A stretch of DNA of 64,000 nucleotides from Chara braunii (Eukaryota > Streptophyta > Charophyceae > Charales > Characeae). A program made the translations under genes and the position numbers. The notes under the pieces are model-generated. The model made no database searches. It was given only the letters and a program-made list of their open reading frames with translations, and had not been told where the DNA came from. Positions 21,960 through 31,870 of the stretch are shown here, in pieces; the first letter of the stretch is position 1; each line of letters opens with the position of its first letter. Location of the stretch: NCBI GenBank assembly GCA_003427395.1, contig BFEA01000627.1:614084-678083 (forward strand). The letters run 5' to 3'.

Positions 21960-22480
21960 GGGAGCGAAGTTTGTCTCAATGATGATGACACCAGGTTCGG
22001 GGATAACGTGGCTTACGTGTGAGCTGGGGAACCGAGAAGGAAAGGGGATCGAACTTAGGGCCCATTCAATGTCTCACTCACAGACAAGTTCGTTTCCTGT
22101 CCGAAAGGGGAAATTTGGAGGGTTGGGGCGGGGTTGTGCGAGAAGACAGACGTTTTTCCACTCCCAAACTACATAAGTGAGAAAGAAGAAGGTCACCATC
22201 CCACACACAAGATCCAAGGTTGGCAATTCCGTAATGTGCATGAGGAGCTCATTCAACCCGAGCACAGAGTGGGGACTGGAAAGTGACAAAGTTTGAGTTA
22301 AACTAGTCATCCAAAGATAGCGCCAGGAGGGGTGAGGGAAGCGCGCGAGTTCATTCCACACACACCATAATAAAAAAAATCAAAATGATCCGCAGGAAGA
22401 TAAATAACGGCCGTAACAAGATTGGCCAAGGTTGAAATCAAAAATTTATACAGAGGGGTAGAGAAAGACATCGTCCCACG
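21960..22480. other. No gene recognised
   Basis: Contains another GGGCCCATTCAATGTCTCAC end near 22058 and GAGCTCATTCAACCCGAG near 22245, possibly the two ends of one more inverted-repeat element. The inside is anonymous. Confidence 0.4.
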
Positions 22481-22489
22481 CACACATTT

Positions 22490-22492
22490 CTC

Positions 22493-22567
<75 letters not shown>

Positions 22568-22570
22568 GTC

Positions 22571-22601
<31 letters not shown>

Positions 22602-22619
22602 CTACCTATCTATCTATCT
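22490..22619. repeat. (TATC)n microsatellite
   Basis: About 32 tetranucleotide units with four substitutions. The Ile/Tyr/Leu-rich reading frame across it is a translation of the repeat. Confidence 0.95.
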
Positions 22620-24437
22620 TCCTTGCTACATCACCTCCGATATGGGCAGTCCGTCGCCTCGCACCAACACCGAGTCGTCACCCCGCTTAGTCTGAGTACG
22701 CAAGCCAAGTTCGCCCGTGCGTCACAGTCCATCGTGGCCCACACGCCAACCTCGCCTACCAGGCACCAGCTCGTCGGGTCGCCCGACTCACTTCTGGTCA
22801 CCTTCTTACTTACTTACTTGTTAGCCGATCCTCACTAACCTCGTTAACTTCCAAATTCTGAGAGAGTAAACTAATCGCGCTTGCGAAATTTATAGCGTGC
22901 ATGCTTGTGCGATGAACCCAGGATTATGCCTAAGTGAGGGGAAGGGGAAGAAAAGAAAGTGCCTATGCCGGCATGGCTAAGTCGCGGTGTGGGGCACGTA
23001 ACCACACTCCACGCATCGATCCAGTCATGCGGTCGCTTCGGCCAATTAGAGTGGAGGACGAGGTATGCACGACAGAGGGGAAGAAGGCGGGGAAATACGG
23101 GAGAATCAAGAAGGAGTACAGTTGCAATCGCGCCCGCGAAAAATTACAGTTACATGCAGGATTAAGGGCGCAATACAGTCAGAGCCCAGTTCCCGCTGCA
23201 GTGAAAGGTGCGTGAGCAAGAAGCGAGGCGCAACAAAATTTCAGAGCACCTAAATTCCTAGTCTGGATCGTACTTGCAAAAAGAAATTTCGAAAAAGCTT
23301 AAAGAAACAATTTCAAGAGCTCGTCATCCGTTGCAAATTTGAAAACGACATTCCCGCGTGCTAATCGCGCCAAATTCCCATCTCCCACAGCAGAACAAGA
23401 AAGAAGCTATGACAACTGTTATTTGTCGCGCTCACTAAGGCGAGGTCACTCAATCGTCGTCGTGGGATTATCCCGGCCCTGGCCCCGACAACAAAAAAAT
23501 GAAAGAAGCGAGGGTATCCATGCAACTTGTCCGACCAACCCCTATCTTCCACCCGACCAACCAGTTTCCAACCCCCAAAGCTGCTTCGCGTAGAAAGTCG
23601 TGCGATTGCAGAAAATAGTTCGTCACACCCATGTATAGCCTTAAGAGTAGTGGTAGGTAGGTGGTGAAAGAAAGATATGTTCCATGACATGGCAGAACGC
23701 CAGTTAAAAAATATGTGAGATGAGAGAAAAATATATTGATGTCCCCGGATGAGGAAAAAACAACGTTTATAAAAAAAAAGACAAGGAAAAAAAAGAAAAA
23801 GAGGGGGCGGTCACCCCACACACTGGGAGCCTTACCCAACTTCACTTTTTAAGGCACTAGCGGGACCCGGAAAACCAGGAACACGGGGAGACCAACAATG
23901 CAGTGTATGAGAAATACAACTGATATCCAACATTCCACAATAATCTCTTGTATCTTCTGAGGAGTAGTGTGTTGGCTATGCTAGAACTAGTTCTAAAACT
24001 AATTAGCTGACCCTCTTGGCTCTAATCTACTCAGGCCTACCTCTTTTAGTCCTACCCCTGAAAAGCCTAATTCACAGAACAGACCTAAGGACAAGCAGTT
24101 TGACCTCGGCCCAAGTCGAGGGAGATGCTAACCTTCGTTCTTTTTTTCCTTTTTTTTTGTTTTTTAATCGAAAATGGTAACCTTTTTTCGGCTCAAGCCG
24201 CCAGTACACGACCCCAGGGGACTTAAGAAACGAATGGCTCACTCCTGAAATTTCGGAGGCTCGGGGCTACTAGGCGACAAAAGTTGATGGCTCCAGCCAA
24301 AAAAGGAAGCACTGGCGTTTTGGCAAAGCTTGGCAAGCAGTGCAGGTTCGCCAGGCTCGGCTGAACTGGTGGTTCGACGAACACACCCATTTGGAGTGTT
24401 GTGACAACGGATTTCAAAATTCTATGTAAATTTTCAT
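22620..24437. other. No gene recognised
   Basis: Mixed sequence. T-rich runs near 24140-24170, A-rich run near 23770-23800. I found no protein domain, RNA gene or repeat family to report. Confidence 0.4.
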
Positions 24438-24516
24438 ATGGGACGCTGGGCCCGGTTCCCAACACGTGCTGCTTCCCACGAATAGATTGGAGTCTTGTTC
24501 CCATAAAAAAAAATAA
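24438..24516 (+). mobile_element. SINE-E copy 1 (short)
   Basis: Carries the family core GGGACGCTGGGCCCGGTTCC then GTGCTGCTTCCCACGAATAG and ends in an A-rich tail (24505-24516). About 80 bp, diverged from the copies at 37.5 and 49.9 kb. Confidence 0.55.
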
Positions 24517-25339
24517 GGAGTGCCGCGACGAAATATTTTTGCTTGGACGAAATGATTTCTGAGCCCATCTCTTTTCCATGAACAGTTAATAGGGGTTGTA
24601 AAGTTATAAACTATCCTTCTGTTTCTTTCAGATTTGCACTTGGGAATTTGGGGAGGATTTTCATGTTTGTCCTTGGATAATTAGTCTGTTCTGCAATTCT
24701 GGGAATTTTACTGAGTGCGCTGTGACATTAGAATTGCATGAGCACACCCAATTTTCCTTTGTACTTCTGAATTTGAATTTTGAAATTGTTTTAGCAATTA
24801 GGTGCCTGACTTGTCTTTTGCCAGCATTTCACAAACTGTCTTTTTGGCTTTTCGATTCTTCAAGGCTAGTTTCCACAATCCCGAGTGTACACTATCTTCT
24901 TCTTGTGCTTATCGCACCCTCTTTTTTGGGCACCTTCTCTTTCTCTTCCTGCAATTCTCTCAGACTACCATAACTGTCTTCTTCTTCCTCATTCATGCCT
25001 CCCCCTTCCTTCTTGATCCTGCTGATCTTGGTTTCTTTTCATGCCATCTTTTCGTGACTGAATGTCGGGTTTTCATCTGCTTCATCCTGGAGATCTTGGC
25101 AAGCCAGTAAGGTTGTAGAGATCGGATCATTGTGAGGTGAGCGGGCACGCCCCCCACACCGAGGCTCGACCGTCCATGAGCCTTCACGTTGCCTCACCAT
25201 GAACTTCCTCCCTCTCTCTCGCGTGCTTCTCCCTTGCATGCCTCTATTCTCCTCCATCTGCACAAGCTCTTTCTTATAGTCTAAGCCAACTCAGACGGAG
25301 TGGCTAGTAGGTTGATGCCTCGAGGATCGGAAAGTCTCG
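24517..25339. other. No gene recognised; T-rich sequence
   Basis: T- and C-rich on the plus strand (24700-25080) with Phe/Leu/Ser-rich frames of no recognisable family. It may be the outer part of the LTR that ends at about 25703, but I cannot mark the LTR start. Confidence 0.35.
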
Positions 25340-25704
25340 GTGCAGCGGGCCTTCATCTGCCGTGGCCTACAGCAAGGGCCTATTTGGCTATTTGCTAGTT
25401 TGGCCTGTGGAACCAGGCCGTGGCCTGACCCCATAGGCCGTGCACTGTTTCAGTCCAGTTCCGTCCTGCCCGGTACCACTGTCGGTACCAGGCCAGTCCA
25501 GTCCAGTCCAGTCAGTCCGCTGGGGGTATACCCCAGCTGTTGTCTGTTTTTTGTCATTCATCATTTTTGCACTTGTTGGAGTACGTGCGGTGTTGAGTCT
25601 GCGTCGGAGCTGCGCTGTCCCTTCCAGCTCCATCTCCATTTCCTCCTTCCTCAACCCCTTTTTTTCCATCCTGTCGGACCGCCATCCTAGCGGGTCCGGC
25701 ACAA
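25340..25704 (+). repeat. 3' part of a 5' LTR (left boundary unknown)
   Basis: The sequence directly before the primer binding site should be the end of a 5' LTR; it ends in CGGGTCCGGCACA, with the CA expected of LTR termini. It contains a short tandem run (GTCCA units, 25495-25515). No second LTR was recognised in the window, so the call rests on the binding site alone. Confidence 0.45.
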
Positions 25705-25716
25705 TGGTATCAGAGC
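25705..25716 (+). promoter_or_regulatory. Primer binding site, initiator Met tRNA
   Basis: TGGTATCAGAGC is complementary to the 3' end of plant initiator-Met tRNA, the usual primer of plant Ty1 and Ty3 elements. It follows an LTR-like CACA end. The gag frame at 28952 is the probable product of this element, with later insertions between. Confidence 0.7.
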
Positions 25717-26256
25717 GGGAACGGTCCCCGCTCCAACCCGCCCCCCCTCCCGCACGTAACAGCGGGAATCGCTGTAATTCCGATAGCAGGATTTTTAGGA
25801 TTTTTTGGGGCGAAAACAGCGGAAAACGGCGGAAAGAGCAGCAGTGCGGCGAAAAGGGGAGAGCAGCACTGGCCAAGGCCGCCGTGCACGCGCGCGCGCC
25901 ACTTGCGCACGCTGCTCCACTGCCCCGCCCCGCCCCGCCCCGCTCCCGAATATATATTATCAAGATCCGGGAGTGCTGCAGCTGGCAAGGTTTGAAGCTG
26001 GGCAGCTGCTGCTCATGCGCGTGCATGACCAGGGCCTTAACACACTGGCCAAAGCCACAGTATGGATTGATACTGTGGCTGGTTGCTGTTGAAGAGGTGG
26101 CACAACAACTATTTACCCCCCCCTCCCCTCCCCCCGTCCGCGAGCAGCGAGCAGCGTGCGGTAAGACTATTGGCTGGCTGTTGCTACCTGCGGACGTGGC
26201 AATCTGATGTGCCACGCGGACACATGCTGAAGACCGCCTTGGCAAGGGGGCTGCAC

Positions 26257-26259
<3 letters not shown>
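25717..26259. other. Retroelement leader; GC-rich
   Basis: GC-rich sequence with (CCCCG)n at 25920-25945 and CG-alternating runs (25888-25900). Open frames on both strands arise from the GC content; none resembles a known family. Confidence 0.4.

Positions 26260-26313
<54 letters not shown>
26260..26313. repeat. (TA)n microsatellite
   Basis: About 27 TA units, uninterrupted. Confidence 0.95.
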
Positions 26314-26315
<2 letters not shown>

Positions 26316-27016
26316 GTACTACTTCACTGTTGCAGCAGCAGTTTGGAAACAGTTCAAGATTCCCCCCTGGCTAGGGGGCTGCCAGTGTGTGACTCTGGCA
26401 GTAGGGTGATTGATCAATATCTCAGCCAACCCCAGATCATCATCATCTTTTTACTGCTGTGGCATCACGCCAGCAGCATCTTGAAGGTCAATGGATCTTT
26501 GTAGAACTTTGCTCTTGGCCACCCAAGAGCCTGGTATCACCCTTCTACCACTACTCCCTACTCCTACCCTCCTCTCCGCTCATCCTCCACAACCTTTTTC
26601 TCTCCTCTCCTCCCCACTCATCATCTCCCACTAATCTCATCTACCTAAGTCTACCTTTTCTGTATCCTTCTCTCTCATTCTACCACCCTCCTCTCCCCCT
26701 TCCCTCCCCCAACTACAACCCCATCATCTCCCCCATCTCCCACTTTACTTCTTCTTTCTCTTCTCACTTATTTCTCTCCTTCTTCATTACTTTTCCATCC
26801 CCCCCCCCACCCAAATTCAAAATTTTCTGTTTTTTTTCTTTTCTCTTTCTCTTTGATTTAAATTTTTCCTTTTCCTCAAAAAATTCGAATTATCTTATTC
26901 CCTACTTATTTTCTCAGTTTTCTGATTTTTTTTTTTTTTTTAATTCTGAAAATTCAAATTTATCTGCGGCACCTCTATATCTTGCTAGGACTTAGTCTTT
27001 TCTACCGTCGGCGCAT
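26314..27016. other. Pyrimidine-rich region
   Basis: From 26540 to 26950 the plus strand is largely C and T. The long Ser/Pro/Leu/Phe frame here is a consequence of that composition and has no domain. Confidence 0.5.
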
Positions 27017-27129
27017 ATTTTGACCCCTTGGGGATAACGAAGTGTTGCCAAAATTTTGTCTTTCCTCCCTACTTTATTCTTACCTTACATTTTGACCCTT
27101 TGGGGGTAGCGAAGTGTTGGCCAAATTTT
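27017..27129 (+). repeat. Two copies of the GACCCC-TGGGG motif
   Basis: 27017-27058 and 27089-27129 share the pattern TTTTGACCC(C/T)TTGGGG(G)TA then CGAAGTGTTG and CCAAATTTT. Two more copies lie at 27455-27492 and 28468-28513. The CCC..GGG core is a small inverted repeat. Confidence 0.65.
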
Positions 27130-27454
27130 CCCATTTTCTGTTTTATCTCTACAGGAACTTGATAAGCAAATTCCACTGTGTCAGACACGCCACAAAGGCC
27201 ATTAATTTACGCTACTGAAATAATTCTTGTATTATTCAAATTTTTTTACCTCAAATACAAAAACAACTATGGTTGAACCTCTTCTATTTAATATAAAAAA
27301 TATTCAATTGACATGTTTCTTTTGCCATTTTCTGAATTATTTGAAGAAACCCGGGAAAAGCCGGCCCGTGGGAGCCTTTAGCTGCTCAAGCAGCTGATAC
27401 TTTAGCGTCACATAAATTGTGTTTGTCCACATTACCACAGCCTGGCGGCTGCCT

Positions 27455-27492
27455 CACAACCCTATGGGGGTAACAAAATGCTGCCGAAATTT
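27455..27492 (+). repeat. GACCCC-TGGGG motif, copy 3
   Basis: AACCCTATGGGGGTAACAAA then ATGCTGCCGAAATTT. Diverged from the pair at 27017-27129 but in the same order. Confidence 0.55.
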
Positions 27493-27629
27493 AAAAAAAA
27501 CTCAAAAACTTAGTTTCTCTTCTCTCTCTTTCACCCCCTTGTTTATTTATCTATTTATTTATTTATTATTTATTATTTATTTATTCACTAGGCTACCAGA
27601 GTGGCCCGGGGCCACTTGCCCAGCCGGGC

Positions 27630-27668
<39 letters not shown>

Positions 27669-27671
<3 letters not shown>

Positions 27672-27921
27672 TCGTTTAGTTCCATATTTAGAGCGACCTT
27701 GATAACGATCTTTTACTCCTATTGTATCTAGAGTACCTCTTATTATATGATATCGTACCCCTGGGAAATCCTTTACTCTACCACCACGTACTAAAACTAC
27801 TGAGTGTTCTTGTAAGTTATGTCCAATTCCAGGAATATATGCAGTGACTTCAAAACTTGAGGTAAGACGTACTCTAGCTACTTTTCTTAACGCGGAGTTT
27901 GGCTTTTTAGGTGTAGTATTG
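27669..27921 (-). pseudogene. rps12: Plastid-type rps12 fragment (nuclear plastid DNA)
   Basis: Read on the minus strand the frame gives the ribosomal protein S12 core: [17 protein letters not shown], then [20 protein letters not shown] and [19 protein letters not shown], then [10 protein letters not shown]. About 83 codons, from the point corresponding to the usual exon 1/exon 2 junction to within a few codons of the end. Differences such as TSSFEVTAY and [12 protein letters not shown] distinguish it from typical land plant copies; the wording is plastid, not mitochondrial. It lacks the N-terminal third and a start, and abuts (AT)n at its 3' end, so it is not functional here. It is a plastid insertion next to a hammerhead ribozyme. 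Confidence 0.9.
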
Positions 27922-28018
27922 TTAAATTTTCCATCTGGTGTGGGTGAGTGATAGTCTACTTTGATTTTGGTTAAGGTGGATTATCACTTACAGTGTAATC
28001 AGTGAGGGGATTCTACAG

Positions 28019-28070
28019 ACTGTTGAGGGTTCAGCCTCCTGATGAGTCGGTGAAACTCCGACGAAACAGT
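28019..28070 (+). ncRNA. Hammerhead ribozyme (type III topology)
   Basis: All core elements are present in order. Stem III is ACTGT (28019-28023) with ACAGT (28066-28070). The cleavage triplet is GTT (28022-28024), so cleavage would fall after 28024. Stem I is GAGG (28025-28028) with CCTC (28035-28038), loop GTTCAG. The core CTGATGA is at 28039-28045. Stem II is GTCGG (28046-28050) with CCGAC (28058-28062), loop TGAAACT. GAAA is at 28063-28066, its last A pairing with T in stem III. Every invariant core base is intact, so self-cleavage of a plus-strand transcript is expected. Plant retrozymes and Penelope-like elements carry such motifs; which host element this belongs to is not established. 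Confidence 0.9.
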
Positions 28071-28071
28071 T

Positions 28072-28133
28072 AGCCCCTCGTTTGTTGTCCTCTTCTCCCT
28101 CTCTGCCTACGGTTTACCGGGCAGTTCTATTTG
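28072..28133 (+). repeat. 62-bp unit U downstream of the hammerhead
   Basis: AGCCCCTCGTTTGTTGTCCT and the following 42 bases are identical to 57249-57310 and nearly identical, inverted, to two further units up to 57487. It begins two bases after the ribozyme. Followed by AT-rich sequence. Confidence 0.9.
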
Positions 28134-28257
28134 ACGAGATATATTTGACAATATATATATATATATATTTGTAAATTTTATTTGTTTTTCTAAATTTGGT
28201 GCAGAATTTCGATGTGACCCTGAGGCAAAAGTTATTCAGTTTATTTTTTTCATAACA

Positions 28258-28467
28258 TCGTTTTTTTTCGAAATTTTTTTGATTTTTTTTTTTTTTTTTT
28301 TTTTTTTTAATGGTACCTTCCCTGGTCCTTGCACGGGCTGGGCACCCGGGACCCGGGCGGCCCGGCTGGTAGCCTAGTTTATTTATTATTATTTTTTTTT
28401 TTGAAAAATTTAATTTGCGGCATTTTAAAAGTTAGTGTGCTCCTCTTGCTCTTTCCTTCCTCTTGGC
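28258..28467. other. T-rich spacer with repeat F-like GC box
   Basis: Long T run at 28287-28308, then 28316-28376 with GGCACCCGGGACCCGGGCGG and GGCTGGTAGCCTAG, an inverted relative of the GC-rich box of repeat F. Confidence 0.5.
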
Positions 28468-28513
28468 ACATTTTTAACCCCATGTGGGGTGGGAAAATGT
28501 TGCCAGAAATTCC
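28468..28513 (+). repeat. GACCCC-TGGGG motif, copy 4
   Basis: TTTTTAACCCCATGTGGGGT then GGGAAAATGTTGCCAGAAATT. Same order as the copies near 27.0 and 27.5 kb. Confidence 0.55.
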
Positions 28514-28683
28514 AAAAAAATAAATATTATCTCTCCTCACTCCTTACATTTCATTATTTATTTATTTATTTGTATTTATTTATTTGTTTTATTTTTTTTA
28601 TTCTATTTTCTCTCCCCCTCCCCTCCATATTATTTTCTTTCTTGATTAGGTCGCCGCTACCCTCCCCTAACCACCTAAACATC

Positions 28684-28725
28684 GGTTAGGGTTTCTTAGG
28701 GTTTTTTAGGGTTTAGGGTTCTCTT
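28684..28725 (+). repeat. Interstitial telomere-like TTTAGGG tract
   Basis: GTTAGGGTTTCTTAGGG and TTTTTTAGGGTTTAGGG form about five degenerate plant-type telomere units, about 230 bp before the gag start. Short telo-box sequences also occur in plant promoters, so this could be regulatory. Confidence 0.5.
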
Positions 28726-28951
28726 AAACCCTCCCCTCCTACTCTTCCGCCTCGTCCCGTCAGGCACCCTGGACCCGGACGGATCCTCCCCCTTCGAGCG
28801 GTTTGGCGTCTTCGTCTCACGCGCGACCCACAAAATCCGAGGCGAGCCGACTCACACATACTCACTCTGCCCCCGCCGTCCCCTTCCTCTTACCGGTGGG
28901 CCCCTTTCCCCACACACTCCTCTGAGGACTACCTCAATTCCCCTTCCGACC

Positions 28952-31034
28952 ATGGAAGGGAGTTCATCGGAGGAGATCGCGGCGACGCAGTCCACACCCC
29001 AGGTCAACGCGCAGTCCGCGGCTCATGATCAGGCCCATGCGGACACCATGGACCTTCATGTCGCCCTTGTAGAGATCCAGGCGCAACTTAGTACGCTCGG
29101 ACCATTGCAAGCGCAAATCAATGTGCTTACCCTCAACGTCAACCGCCTCAAGGGCTCCCCTCATCGCTCTCCCCACCGCTCCCACACCCCATCCCCTACC
29201 GGCTCCNAGTCCGGCTCCCCACGACTCCAGAGACGGAGACATCGTGGTTCCCCCTCCTCTGCGGGTCAGGCCCAACACTCCCCCTCAGCAGTGGCGAGTG
29301 CTGTTGCCGCTCAGACCACCCCGTCTGTTGCGGCAGTTCTCCCGGCCCCCGCCGCCCCTACCGTCTCTACTGCTGCCGCAGGTGCTGCGGTCCAGATACC
29401 ACAATCTGGCCCCACAGTTTCGTCGACCCACCCCGGTGTTGCTTCCCAGCTTCCAGCACCGGTCGCGGCAATATGGCTCCGCCCTCTTCTTCCTGCCTTC
29501 GTCCCCCTACCCCCACAGCAGGGTACCGCTCAGGCTGGGATTCCTCCTCCCACTGGGAGACCCGCTCCGCCTCCTCCACCTCCGACCCCGCGCACCCAAC
29601 GAGTGGCCACTTTACAGGCCACCATTGCGCAGGCTCAGGCGGAGATCCTCGCCTTGAGACAGCCTCACCCATCACAGGCTGCCCAACCTTCTTCCTCTAC
29701 CACCCCTTCGGTCCCCATGATGCAGGCTCGTTTCCCTCGACCTGCTCCTCAGCCTCTTTCCTACTACCTGGCTATTCCGGGACAGTTGCGTGCGGCCATT
29801 GCCTCCTCATCTGCTTGTCTATCCACCAGCGGCCACGACCCACAACCTTCCTCCACCTCTGCCCCTTCAACGACCCCGACTTACGCCGCTGCAGTGCACT
29901 CACCTCGATCTCTCTCCCCCCGCCATCATCACAGTGGACATCCTCCTATGCGCACCACAGACATTACCGAATATGATGGCATATCCCATGTCTCTCGCTG
30001 GTTGCAGATAGCAACGCGCATACTCTCTATGACGACCACCCGTCAGGAGTTGTGGTGCGATGTGCTCGCAACCAAATTGTGAGGTGGCCCTTCCCAAGCG
30101 TGGGAGGATCATTATACCCAGCGCCTCCGCGTGGGTGAGGTCCCCACTCTGGTCGACTTTGCGGCCTTCCTTCAGGACCGCTTCGACGCTCGTCATGACG
30201 CCATCGACGCCTTAGACCGCGTCATCCAGACCAGATGGTCCGGGTCCTCGGCCGACCTGGAGCGTCACATCCGGGTGTTTCAGGACGCTCGCCTTTCTTG
30301 TGATGAGACGTTCCTACCGGAGGTCACACTCACCGACCGGTTCCTCGTCAGCCTGCCGACTGACTACCGCTTAGAGCTATGTAGGCGATCATTCTCTTCC
30401 GCGGAGCAGGCATATGAGGCTGCGCGCAAGTAATAGAGGATGTGCAGTCGCTTCTCCGTCGCCCCATCCTCTTCGCGGCCAGCCGCCACCTCCCAGTCTC
30501 GCGGTCAGAGGCCGCTCCTCGTTTGCTGGTCGTTTTCGTCGCCCGGCTCGACCTGGAGCGCCATTCTCTCGGCACTATAGTTCTCTCGAGTGTGGAGAGG
30601 ACGCCTCAGACGAGCTCGACCCTACCATTGGGGCCGCCCCCGAGGACATCGAGCTTCAGGATGTCATCCAGTACCACTTGGATGACGACACTGTCCCGGT
30701 GGCCGAGCGCCTGCAGATGGCCATGTCTGCCATGGGTCGTGCGCGCAGTCGGGTTGCACAGGCTGGCGCCCGCACACCCACGGTTCCTCAGATAGACCTC
30801 CTGCAGGGTTTTGTCCCTCCTCGCGGAGCTCTATCCCCTGAGGAGCATGCCGCCCTCGAGGCCCGTCGCAGCTGCCTTCGTTGCCGCCTGGATGGACACA
30901 CCTTCTCACGGTGTCCATACCATATCGCCCTCGATCGGCATTATGCTGACATCTCTCGTCAGCGTCGATCCCAGTCCCCCCCGACCCCGACCGGCCAGCC
31001 CCACCCACCTAGCCACGGTGCAGTGTGCCACTGA
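28952..31034 (+). pseudogene. Ty3-like gag of a gag-only retroelement (broken)
   Basis: The frame from ATG 28952 begins with an acidic, Ala/Gln-rich segment, then a Pro/Ser/Ala-rich linker, then the capsid-like core (ITEYDG..HVSRWLQIATR and LRVGEVPTLVDFAAFLQDRF). The core is interrupted by a TGA at 30080-30082 with the same phase continuing (from 30083), and ends at a stop at 30431. The nucleocapsid continues in another phase (30414-31034) with a zinc knuckle CLRCRLDGHTFSRC (C-x2-C-x4-H-x4-C) at about 30870-30915. One N (29207) falls in the linker. No protease, RT or integrase follows, so the element is non-autonomous or truncated. It would have formed the virus-like particle. Confidence 0.75.
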
Positions 31035-31870
31035 GGCCTCGCACGTAGTCGACTTCCCGACAACCGAGTCGCGGTTTGCCCCTTTGGCTACCCCACCGGA
31101 GGATCCTCGGGACACGATAGACGCAGTTCTTTCTGCCCCGTCGTCTGTCGAGGTACCGTCTGCCTCACAGCAGACCGCCGCATCTAGCGCTTCCCTCCCG
31201 AGACTTCCGACGCGTCGCACCATTCGCTCAGCGCGTTGTAGCGCTCAGCTGGCGACTCGCGATGACGTTGTGTCATCTCTCCTAGACTTGAGCATTCTTC
31301 AGGCTCTTCAGGAGCGACTCGGGAGACATGTCAACGTCCTGCGTCGTCTTCTCGCTTTGCTTTCTGACCCTCGGCGGTTCAATCGTGACCATCATGATGC
31401 GAGATTGATGTGTGAGGTGGACTGCAGGACGCAATCAGATCTGTGCGATGAAAGGGTTTACAGGGTGACAGTCGCTAAGGTGGATGCCAGGTGCGCGACA
31501 ATGCACTGTCAACAACCATGCATGTGTGGGTTGATTCATGGGTGTTGGCAGGAGTGCCACGTGCACAAGAGCGGGGGGTACACATTTCCCCTTCAAGCTT
31601 GAGTATATTTGTAACGAATGTGGATAGCGAGAGCACTCATTTGAGTCCTTCTTGAGTTTAAACATCATGCTGTGAAAGAGTTTCCTTCTCTCATTTTTGT
31701 ATGTGTCCTATCTCACCGCCTATAAACAAATGAGAAATGGTGTGAACATGTCCCCTCTTTGTTGATGAGTGTGGATGATGATTATGGCTCGTGTTTGATT
31801 TGCGCTTGTTTTTTCGGAACTAAGATAAAGGAATTGACGTGCTAAGAATGTTTACTTACCCACGAGAGTT
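31035..31870. other. Sequence 3' of the gag frame, unrecognised
   Basis: A plus-strand frame (30811-31602) remains open to 31602 in a phase different from gag and has no protease or RT motif. Its first part overlaps gag. I see no coding support beyond the openness. Confidence 0.3.

Larger units (their letters stand above)
27590..28257. repeat. Repeat F copy 1, split by the rps12-hammerhead insert
   Basis: The left part 27590-27630 (AGGCTACCAGAGTGGCCCGG ...) matches 58970-59010 at 38 of 41 positions. The right part 28193-28257 (GAATTTCGATGTGACCCTGA ...) matches 59068-59134. In the second locus the two parts are only about 57 bp apart. Here they are separated by about 560 bp holding (AT)n, the rps12 fragment, the hammerhead and another (AT)n. 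Confidence 0.7.

Noticed and set aside
22422-22838. 138-codon frame with Ile-Tyr-Leu-Ser repeats
   Set aside because: It translates the TATC microsatellite; the flanks show no domain.
25388-26245. Overlapping long frames on both strands in GC-rich sequence
   Set aside because: Openness is explained by GC content; no motif, and both strands are open at the same place.
26459-26995. 178-codon Ser/Pro/Phe-rich frame
   Set aside because: Pyrimidine-rich composition without domain or start context.
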